A DNA stretch of 64,000 nucleotides from assembly GCA_002633005.1 (NCBI GenBank), contig NMRA01000001.1, positions 2,794,997 to 2,858,996 of the forward strand. Reading direction: 5' to 3'. The stretch comes from Phoronis australis (lineage: Eukaryota > Phoronida > Phoronidae). Of this stretch, positions 50,901-62,900 are shown in pieces; the first letter of the stretch is position 1; each line of letters opens with the position of its first letter. The translations under genes were made by a program, and so were the position numbers. Under the pieces are notes generated by a model. It was not told the DNA's origin, did no database searches, and saw only the letters and a program-made list of their open reading frames with translations.

Positions 50901-53900
50901 ATTTTGGACAGATTTGACATATTTTATGCCTCCTTGTGGCCATTTTTATTATTTTTGGCATTCATTTCTCTATCCGTCAAACCATCCAAAGGATCATAGT
51001 AAAAGTGTGTTCCAGTTCAGAAGGCTGCAACTGGCGTTGATTTTCAGAAGAGTCTAATACTGTGGCAATCGCAATTTTCCCATCTGTGGCGAAATCTCCT
51101 TTGTTAAATTTGGCAAGTGTCTATACTCTTATGAATGTGGCAACAGTTCGCATTAATTTTTTAAGAGATCTATTAACTACTATAAGTGCCCTTAGTGGAA
51201 AATTTTATTTTTGTACATTTGCCTAAATCTGTCATAAAATGTGACAAAAGGAGACGACAATACCTTTCCATTTTCAAGTGAACGTGTCATATTCTGCACT
51301 CCCAAGTTTCAATTTTTAGCGTCTACCTCTATCTCACAGTATCATGATCATAAAAATTGACAGATGTGTTTTACTGGTATGAGTTGGACTGGCGTTGATT
51401 TCGGGATGTGTCTACTATTGTGGCTACCCCCAGTGGCCACTTAAAACACTGTTTGTGTGCAGTCGAGGACACATTTCAGCGCTTTGCATTGTTCTTGTCT
51501 GCAGGTGGTGTTTTGGTTCAACTGGAGGGACTGACCACGTCTGAACGGCATGTGCTGCGATGTGCGGCTGTAATCGGCGAAAATTTTTCACGTGAGACAC
51601 TGCATGCCATCATGATTAACACAGATCTGACTGTTATCCAGTCGTCTCTGGACACTCTCTTTGACAAGGGGTTCCTTTTGTGTGACAGCATGTACAAAGC
51701 CATGAGAGACGGCTTGTGAGTTGTATATATTATAAGTAAAGCTCTCAAGTTTGTTTTCTGACATCAAATGAAACTTTCGCTTCATCCTTGACCTTGGGGA
51801 CCCACATTAAGTTAAGTTGAGGTCAGTTTTCTTCCTCCAGTTGATGGCCGTGGGAGACTTACATGTAAAATTAACTCACGTGTTCAATATTATTCATGGT
51901 GCTGCCTCTTATTTTTTAAAATAATATTTAGCAAAACACGAGATGTACATTCTTATTGCACGCATAGAAACTCATTCCAAGTTCTTTGTAATTCCTCATG
52001 TGAAATCTTTTGGGCACATTTCTTTGAGATATTCAGCTATTACCGTCGGGAATAGCTTATGCACTGATCTTGCCAGGGAACTTTTTAAAAACCTTAATTA
52101 ACTCCCTTTTCAAACAGTGTTTGTTTTGCCAATGCTGGTTATCTCTGCTACCATACTTTTACTTTCCACTGTACCTGTCAATGTACAAGACAAAAGTAAT
52201 GTGTCAAAACACCGTTTCGCTGTCCCGATGGATATCTTGGTTAACAGCAAAATGAGTGGTAATAATTATTATGCGGCAAAATTCTAATTACAGCGTGGCT
52301 TAGCCACCTTGCTAACTTTGCTGTTGCGAGGGAAAACCACTGACAAAATTTAACTTCTGCCCAGGTGTCATGACGCGGGAACTATAGGTTATTTTGTCTA
52401 AATATTTTTGGCTTGTTCTGTACTCTCTAGACCAGTTATATATAGGTTTTATTTTTTTATTTGCGTATGCATCATTTTCTACTTTTTTCGTTTTTTGTTC
52501 ATGCCTGTCCAACTTAATTTTTTGCTTCTCATTACTCGTGTTTTGTTTGTTCTTGTCTGCCTTTATGTCTTTTTACGTTATTTGTATTATAAAGAACCAC
52601 CACGGAAATAAGTGTCTTACCTTTTGGTGTTGTCCTCAAAGGATAGTTTTCCTTCCTTTGCAGGGTTTTCGAAAATGTTGTCAGTGAATTTTGGACAAAA
52701 ACAGAGCTGAATCAGATATGGGATTTTTAGTACTTGTTGCACAGCCACACAAAAGGATTAGAGTGCCTAATACTTTCATCTCTGTCCATTGTGTGGGGAC
52801 CTGATCTAGCTGTATCTCTCTTGGATTATTGTCGTAAAATTGTTTGTGAAGACGGCTACAAATGACTGCAGCTTGGTGTTGAATCTGAATACTTCTCTAC
52901 TACTTTGTATGAACTTTAGCATTGATGCATTTGACCTACATTGCGCCCCCTAGTGGCCTTCTTACTTATACTGTTTTTGTTAAATTCTCTGTTGCCCTCC
53001 TCCGTATCCTCCAAACTGTGTGAAGAATCATTATAATGGAGCGTGGCTGGCATGTTTCTGTAGAGGAGAGCACTGCTGACTTGCTTTGCAGTCCCTGAAA
53101 GCTATTGGAGTTTTACTGGCATTGCTCCCTTTAGTGGGAATGTTTAAAATAAGGATGTTCCTTCATTTCAGCATTCTGTGTGATGTACACCGTGTAGTGG
53201 TTGCATGTCAATGCTCTGCATTACTCCGGCCTTACATTTTAGTGCAGTGGTTACACATTTGAGCTTGGCAGTCACATTGAAAATGGTGGCTCAAAATGGT
53301 TCTTAAGTGGACAATGGCAATTTTTTCTTTTGTGTTATGGTGAACTTGAGTCATATTAACATACGATGGTAATGTTGTCTGTACTTCATCATTTGTATTC
53401 ATCATACGTCAAAAGATTTAGTTATTACATGAAATATATTTAAACATGAACGTTGCTTTTTTGTTGCAATTTATCTCATGCTATCAGCAATTAATCACTC
53501 CGCAATCATGGGCCTACATTTGCGTCTCTGCTTAGCAACAAGACTGTCCATGGTGAGCATCCCTCGACTGTTATGGAGGACGACGAGTCCTCGGCCAGGC
53601 TGTCATCGGGTAACCAGCGTGTTTGCTTTTGCCCGCACATCTCCCAGTTCAAGCTGGAGGGAAGCCATAAAAACTCTGTGCGTTGCGGCAGGATGCGCTT
53701 TAGGAGTACTCTGGTACAGGACACTGTCTACCGCACATTCACTATGGAACAGCGGAGGATGCTGCATGGCAGGGTAGGTGAAACCATTACAGGACTACTG
53801 GCTCCCTCTAGTGTTGACCATCAAAAGTAGTGAGCAATTGCTCTGTGTAATTGAATCACAGGCTTAGGTTAAACTTGGCAAGACCATTTAACAACTTGTA

Positions 53901-56900
53901 ATGACAGATTTTAAGACTGTTTGATGTTTTTTTGTGGATAGCCAAAGGGTCACATCAGGTACGCAAAACAACTGTCATGGATGAAGATGCTAAGAAGTCA
54001 TTATTTTCAGGTGGCTATTAATTATGCAGTCAAGTGTTGATTGAACAATTAAAACTTATGTCTTCTGAATGCTGATAGAGTCCTGCCCCAAAATTGTTAA
54101 AGATACTAGCCAAGGCTTATTTTGTTTTTTACCAACAATAGTGTGCATGTTTGATATCTTGTTTTCTACATTTCAAGCACAATTTTCTCTGTTTGGAGGC
54201 TAGATTATTTTCACACCTGGCGTAACTATTGGAATGTAGTTGTCTGTGTGAACCAAAAGTTTGCGTGTCCAATCCCTGACTGCAGGAATCAGTACTTTAA
54301 GTCTAGAGCAAGGTACTTAACCTGCAGTGCTTCACTGGACTTGGCTGTACATGTTTGAGTACTAGCCTTATGCGAGAGGTAGGTGGTGTCCTATCCCTGG
54401 GGTGTTGAAAGGCACTCGCACTACAGAAACTGGAGTAAGCAGCCAGTCCAATGAGTCCGATGGCTTGTGAAGGATTTACTTTCATTGGTTTATTACATTT
54501 GACTCCTGGTAAAAATATACCGTCTCTTTTATGGTGTCATACAAGACAAAAATTCTAATTTTTGACTTGTTTTGTAGTTTTTACAAAACGGAATCCTCAT
54601 GGCTCATTTTCAATTGGACCCGAGCATCTGTGTGCACATTCACAGAGATCATTCCACTAATATGTTGTTTTTGTACTGCAACGTATTTCTGGTGTATTAC
54701 TGTACAGTGACTTAACGTGTGATTGACACCTGGCTTTAGATCACGTGTTACCTGGAAGAGATGGCACACAAGTGCGCTCATTGCGGCGGTGGTGAGTTCC
54801 TCACGCCTATTGCAGTTGAGACAAGCCCCCTGCTGGGCATGCCCATGAAGAAACAGCTGAAACGCATGAAACCACAACGACAACGGCAGAAGTCGGTGAG
54901 AAATGAACTCGTCCTCAATATTGCATTTTTGTCTAGCTTTAATGGTTGCAGATTTTTGTTTAGATTTTTGAGGTCAAGCGTGTGACTGTAGTACTGTGTC
55001 TACAAGTCTGTTGTCTGTGTCACTGTACTCGACTGTATGCTTCTGTTTATCAATCTTCAAAGTTATACAAAAAGCTGACCTTAAACATATTGTCTTTTTA
55101 TGGTTTATGCCAATTTGATCCAAACCTGGTGCTGTCCTCTGGAGTGACTGGCATGGAAATTATAGTTTTGGATTAAATGGCGTAATGACAGGTTAATGAG
55201 CTTGCTGTTACTTGTGGTTTGTCAATATCGATGCTTGAGAACGAACAAAAATTTGCTATTCTTGGTTGGACAAGCCAGTGAGGATGATCATTCTAATTTT
55301 TGCTAGTAGTTTAAATCTAAACGTGAACTGATTATTGATAATTTCTCTTATATTTATTTTGTTCACTTTGAAAGCTTAGTTTTTACACTGTTTTCAAGTC
55401 TCTGAAGCCCCTATTTTGACTTCCCTCTAGACAAGTGTTAATGACCAAAAGGTGAATCCGTTTCTGCTGTACCAAAAATGATGGGAGATTCGATAAACTG
55501 TGCATTTCTTCTGCCTGACATTGTATGTTTTTAATTTGTTGTTGCATCAAAATGTTATCGGCTAGGAAGTTAAAATTCACAAATTGTAATTAAAGGAATA
55601 CACCAAATATTGTTCGTATGGAGTTTCAGAAACCATTTGAAATTGTTGAAGGCATGACCTATTAAGTCAGCTACTTTTCGTTAGCTCTGCTTTATGAAAT
55701 TCTATATTTGTTTGTAGAAAACTGATGTTGAAAGGACTAAAAGTATCTCGCTGAAACCGAACCCGAAAGGTATACAAACTCAGTTTTAAATAAATGCATT
55801 TTTATGCACCCACATATTTACATAATGTGGGTGCATTGTTTATGCACCCACATATTTACATAATGTGGGTGCATTGTGGCATCATCTCCGTCCGTCTATC
55901 TGTCCGTCCGACATCATCCGCTCTATCGCCAAAGCCCTTTGATAGGTGTCTGTCTTATTTTGCAGACATGTTCCTGTCATATGTAGAACGGCATGAGTGA
56001 ATTTTCATACAAATCCAACAACCTTTATGCCCCCTTTTGGCAATTTTAGTTGTTATGCTTGTATCTCTTCTCTCCAGACTTTGTTGACAGATTTTCATGA
56101 CATTTGACCAATAGGTGTCTATTAAGAAGACACTTATTCCTTTTTATTTTTGGATGGATTTGACATATATTCTTCTAGTTTTTTTGAGTCTGTTTTATTG
56201 ACTTTTGCTTCTTCATTGACCAAACCACTCTAGGATGGTTGTCACTCCTATCACATTGTCCTGTTACAGATGGATTTGACCTACGTTAAGAAATTGATAG
56301 CCTGCGGCTGAACACTATGGTACTGTTCAAGTTATGTAAGCATTGACAAGCCTTAGGATTTTTTTAAGACAGAGCATGCCTTTCTACTTGTAAATGCTCT
56401 GGATGATTTCCATGGCAACAGGAATGAATTTCTGTTTTGGTAAGGACATTATCAAGACTCAATTTATTGGTATGAGTAGCCTTGTCTCAACATGAGAAAA
56501 CGAAGATTCATTAATTTTTTGTTTTTTGTTTTTAGGTTTGACTGAAGAAGGAAGCAATTTTCCCATCAAGGCTGCCCTGTCAAATAATCTCAGGTAACAA
56601 TTGCTGTGGTAGGCATCTTTAACTGAGTACTGCTAGTAGGTACCATAATTCTCAAACCTTATTTAGTGACCTCCATTCTAACTCATATAATAACAAGAGC
56701 AACGCAGAGCGTTGAAATACGCCCATGAATGTATCACAAATGGTGTGCTTTTAGGGTTGTTTGTTTGCATCATCAAAATGGCCACTAGATGGCGCAAAAT
56801 ACGCCAAATCCATCTGAAAACCAGAAAATGTCACTTCTTGTATTAAAAGAAAGCCATTTACCAAATTTTATCATAATTCGTCGAGGAACTTCAGAGAAAC

Positions 56901-59900
56901 AGAGGAAAACGAAAAAAATGAAATTGCGACTAGAGGGGCACAGTGTTCGTCAGATCTGTCGTTGTCTTCTGCTGTTAACTTCATGTAAATACACATGCTA
57001 AATTTAATAAAGATCCTGCAGAGGGCTTAAGAGATACAGGTATGGGTGCAAAAAAAAATAAAACCGCCACTAGGAGGCGCCGCAGTACTCAAAGTCTTTG
57101 GAAAATCATCGTCAACCTTCCCCTCCATAGAAAGAACATACATGCCAACTTTCACAATCATCCTTAGAGTGGTTATCAACCAGTTTAAGTATTTTTTCTG
57201 AAATAAAAAATGATCAGAGATTATGAACATACCGTATTCGCCCTAATAACCACCCAGGGCGCTTAGAAAAATTCATTTCAGGAGAGCGCTTATTGTAACC
57301 CAAGGCGTGTGAAACCCGGTCTCTGAAACAGGTGAAATCAGAAGCTAAGATTCATTATATTTACGCTCTGTGGCATATCTGTAACCTATGAGAGACTTTC
57401 TACAAAATTGTGGTGCATTGCTATCAAACTTTGCTGTTAAATTACGATCATTTTACAGAAAATTGTGCATTAATCCCAGGGCGAAAACTCACCGACTAAC
57501 TGCCTCGCAATCGTCAATATGGCAACTTGAATGCTTGAATAAAAATACAGTTTCAACTCAGACAAGCAAATTACCTGAAATCCTCCTTATGTTTTCCAGA
57601 TTGTGTCCCTAAGATTTTTAAGTTCCCGTAGAGTCAGGATTAACAGCAGGTTAAGTCCAAATCTGTGCTAGATCATGCCGTTTGTGATCGTAGGCCTACC
57701 CGGTAACACAAGAAAAATCTCTGGACATGTTGTTGTCACATGACGTTTGTTTTGATGTTCGTCTGTGTGCGTGAGTAAGCGAGCACGTGCGTGTCACCAG
57801 AGTTTATTTGCCAGAATAAAGGCAATCTAACAAGCTATATGTGCATTGTACACAAGCAGAAAGCAGAACGTATTTTATTCAGCACTTGCCGGTCTAATCT
57901 GCAAAAAAACGTTTGACAATTGCCTCGTTAAAGCCCTTATTAGTCGCCGTGTGGCTGGATGCGTACGTGACTGTCTGACAGTTGTTTTTCGGTATAAGGG
58001 TGTGTAAGCATTCACTGTCAGTGAAACTGTCGGAAATTAGTGCCAATATTTGTTTCTTGCTGAAGCTATACTACCCGTTTCATGAATGGATAGTTCCCGA
58101 CTAATGTCTTTGATGACAGCCGGTACATGTATGTAGCGCGCGCTTCCTGGCCACATACTTTTAACCCTGGTCTAGTTTTTTTATTAAGTCTTCAATTCAC
58201 AGTTTTCACGTTTTCGAAGAAATTTGTAGGAGGTGCTTATAGGAGCATGGGCAGTTATTTGGGCGAATACGGTATGCTTTATATTGATGTGCCATTATTA
58301 TTACGTTAACTTTACACTTTTTGAAGCCAAAATTTCATTTTTACAAACTAAGGTACATCCATAACAAAAATAACCCCTTGGTCAATTTTAATGAAACCCT
58401 TTTTAAATGAAAACTTCACAATTCACCATCAAAAACACTGTTAAGTTTTGATTACTCATTTAATCATGTTTCTATGCCAAATTAAGTGGCAAAATGTAAG
58501 GTATTTTTGTAAAAAAAATTGCAGTCATATTCATCTATCTTATGGTACAAAAAAGCAGGCGTTTAAAAGAAGAATCCTAGCAGCGTTTTTCAGATTGATG
58601 AATAATAGAAACTTTTGCCGTTTTCGAGAACTTCAGAAGTTCCTATTAAGTTCAAATTAAGTCGATTAGCAGAGAGAAAGCAGACTCAGTATTATGTCGT
58701 CTTGGTGAATGAAAGGACTGAGGGTACATATGGAACTGCTCTATTCCTAGTGAGAGATTTTATTTGAGTGACAGCCCTGTAACCTTTAACCTCAGATATT
58801 AAGTAAGCAGTAAACAAATTTCCACACGGTTGTGCTAAATCCCTTTTTTCTTGCTACATGGTATATATTTTGTATTTGAAGTTCCCGAAAATGAAGATAG
58901 GGTATTTTGCTAAGACATATATGTGAAATATTGTGAAAACGGCTTATTTTTGTGAATTAGGTTTGAGATATCCTTAAGGAAGTATACTTAATTAAAGTAT
59001 GCTGAGAGCTAACACCAAATCTTTGGACTTTGTCATTTTTGAGTTGAATATAATGACTTAAAGCATTTTAATGTTGATTCAACTTATGATTTGGGCCTCA
59101 CTCTCCAGTCCTTCGTCAACAAATATCCGGCTTCTGCTGATTCCTGCAGTGGAGCTACCCGTAAGTAGAACACAATATAAATATCGGGAGGAGTTGATGA
59201 AGCAGGCTAGCACGATTCCAAGAAGACAAAATGAGTTTTCCTGAATCTGAAATTTACTGCGGTTGAGCCATTACGATCACAAGTCAAATCAAATGTGTGA
59301 CATCACAGTTTGTTCCTGTATTGTTGTCACCAACAGTGCTGTGCCACGTTACTCACAGCCAAAAAGCTGGTCACAAACATAAACAGTCATGCTTGTGGTT
59401 TCTGCTAGTTATATCCCAACCAATATGGAACATTCAGAGTTTCCAGTTGCGAAATGGATTGTAGCACAGTGTGAATTCAGTGTAGATAACACACAATCAT
59501 GTACTTTGTTGTGGTGAAAATTGTTACTGTTGTTGACTGTACCAAACACACTTGGCTCGGTCCTCTCATTTTGCAACTATACGCAGATTTGACACGCTGG
59601 TCTCTGAAATGGACGCTCCATTGGACGAGGTGGACCTCCGTGACTGTAATTGTAGCGTGGTGTTGTCCACGGTCTTCCCAGTGCTAGTCCACCACTGTGA
59701 GATGTCAGGGGACCCTATCAAGATGATCCACGTCTGTAGTCAGGCTGCTGTGGCGGCCATACAGACGCACAGTGCTGATGATGTAAGTGAGGGTTTGGTG
59801 TAGGCAGTGGGTTACTGTGAAATCTCGCCAGTTTTGGACAAGAATAGCTGCCGATCTTTTTTCGTTTTTAAGGGCTTTGGAAATTATTGTGAGTGCTGTC

Positions 59901-62900
59901 TATTTCTGGAGACATTGTCTGATGGTAGGAGGTATGGTATAGAACTAAAAATGTCGTGAACAATATTTGGTACTGAAGTAGATAAAGTTTCACTTGTCCT
60001 TCATGTTGCGTACTAAATTGGTGAAACTTTGCGGGAATTAAAATAAAATTGTTTTCAAAAAAGGTATATCCCAGCATTCTCAGCAAAGTTTTTGGGTTTC
60101 ACCGAAGTCATGGTGTTAGGTCTGAACAACAGGATAGAAAAAGTTGCATGCAAATGTGTGTGAATAAATGTGTAAACTTTTCATCAAAAATGATTAAAAA
60201 GTGCCAATGACCGCCTTCTACTGCGAAATTTGTTGTCACCATCCTAAAGTCCTCCTATGTGAAATAATTCTTTGCAACTCTTGTCGACCCTCCAGAGTTT
60301 TAAACAAGTTTGAATACTCCTTACAATGACTGTTAACTTGGCATGTTTGGCTAAAGGTTTCCACCAGTTACACGTTTTTTGCGGGTAATTAACGGCACGA
60401 ATCATGGGATACACTTTGAGTAAAATGTTTAGTTGAATTTCATTGTTCAGTGAAGGAACATCAATGGGTCACAGAACCAGCTTTTGGTGAACACGGCAAT
60501 ACAGGGTTAACATCATTCTATGGCTTCTTATAATTGTGAAGACATTGGCAGCATTTGCGACTTTTATGGTGACATTAGACAGGAATAGTCTGTCATCTCA
60601 ATTTATATCTAAATTTCCATCCAACTACAAATTGTAGGCTCCAGTAACATTTTATTAATCAGAAATGTTAAAAATTTTCATTCAGTTGTTATTTTTGCCA
60701 AGATTGCTTTGAATCAGTTCATCTTTTTCTCATGTCCAAGTGGTCATTTTTATGCGCCTACATAGTATATTATGTGTTAGCACTCTGGGGGAATTCTGGG
60801 ATACATAAAATTACAGTCATCCTTCACTTAAGGTAAGTTCGTCTAACTGTATAATTTTCCTTGCTTTTAGCAGGGTTTATATTGGTGTAGCTGGCCAAAC
60901 AACATACAGTAAAATTTTGAGCATTTACGACAATGTAGTAAGCTTCTGAAAAATAAATGTATGCCAATTTTAGCAATTATTGCTTTTATTCCAAATTGAT
61001 GAATTTTTACTGTAAGTATTCACAGACACAAGGCTATGGGTGGAAACCTCATGGATCACAGTTTTGCCTAAATTTTACAAATCAGAATCATATGGTAACT
61101 TCTATTCACTGGCAGCTGTAATATGCCCAGTGAAGCAAAAGATAATGTGTGTACTTTTCACAATGAGTTGGGAGGATTCAGATCTGTTTGCAACTGACTA
61201 TTATGTAGTTCCAACAAAAATTCTGACCTACCATCATGTTTAATTCATGACCTCATTATCAATATACATCATCCCCCAACCACGAACTCTGCACATAGTA
61301 TTTGGCTAGTAGACACCAGCTGATTGTATCTCTGAAGCAATTGATTGGAACTAATTTGCATGGCATCAGGGACATGCAAAAACATCATGCACCAGAAATA
61401 AGGATTTTTGTGGATTTTAAATGATGTTGTACATTACTAATACTTAGGAATTTTTGTGAAGGTCACTTAACTAGAACAGAAGATGATTTTTTCGTGATAC
61501 AAGTGTGTTTTGTAACAACAGAAGGTAGAACCTTGCAAATTTCTTCTTCTAAGTCCTTTGGTTGACAAAATTGTCGAGCAATAGTCAACAGGAGTGAGAA
61601 GAATGTCTTTGACTGGTTTCTACATTTATAGACGTTGAAGGTATGGTACTTGTCTCATTTTCAGACAGCTAAGTATTAACACGAGGCAGCAAAAGACAAA
61701 TGAGTTTGTTACACGTTACAATTTTTTTACCACAAACAAAAGAAATCCCATAACCACTATTATCTTTTAAGAGACAGCCCTCAGTTGGCTGGACTATTGA
61801 TACCATCTTGTTTCTCTCTTCAGTGTCTGCTGATGTTCTGTTGGACCATTAAAAAGTGCCTTGTTTTCCATTTGGTATTTTTTTTGCATTTGTTTTGATC
61901 ATAAAATGTTAGGCACAGTGTTTCTGTGTGGTTACTTGAGGTTTGCTCGCTCTGAATAGTGGTCATTTTTACCACAGGCCATTGCCTACTTGCTGCAAGC
62001 TGAGTTCATGATGAAAGGCTTTAAACAGGGTGTCAACATGTTACTGCCAGAAGAGAATGTAAATGAGAGCCTGATGGTGATTGAAAGTGAGGCCAGGGTG
62101 CACGCCCTCTTTGGTCTGGTAGGTCATCTACATAGGATATACATTACAACTGCTCCACTAAATGTACTACTCAGTACATTTTCCTTTTAAGTCTAAGATG
62201 CTGTATGATTCAAATTAAACGTGTTCTAAACAAGGATTGCATTTTGTCACGGGTCGCAATGCTACTAAATGAAAACGTGTTTGTAATTCATCTTCCATCT
62301 TCAGAAACCACATTTAATGCAGAATTGTTTGCCCTTAAGATACAATCAGGGTTTTAGCTTAGACTACGCCAATTTCTGTTACTAAAACAGTGCTCAGGAC
62401 TTTCAACTTATTGAGCAGTTCAATGGGACATCACAACTCCTTTCAGTTGTCGTGTATAATTTGTTTAAAATTTGAATCTTTTAACCTGTGACAGAAGTAA
62501 TTGTTTATGCATTTTAGCACATTAACTCAAGTCTCAAATTGTGTGTAATATAACCTTAGTTAAAACGTTAATTGTTGACTTGCAATAGTCTGAGACACTA
62601 AGCATTGTCAGCTTTTACCTGATGATTGTTAAATCCTTGTACTCAGGCCTACTTTCATATGGGTATGACTGAGGAATCCCTCCCACGGCTAAACGAGTCC
62701 CTGCGCATTCTGGGCCGGCCTCAACCATCTTATAAATGGACCATCTCTCTTAAGCTGAAGTTTGAGTTCTTCAAGCAGTGGCTGCACATTACCTTTCCAA
62801 ACCACTACTTTGGATGTGCCAGGTAATTGTAATCATTTATCACTCACTGGTTTAATGAAGCCTTGTATATTGTGTTCAATATTTTAACGAGTTGTAGACC

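Noticed and set aside
59109-59160. 52-bp segment as a constitutive exon of the cyclase gene
   Set aside because: It leaves in phase 0 while the next conserved exon (59587) needs phase 2; direct joining of 56593 to 59587 is in phase. Kept only as a possible alternative exon.
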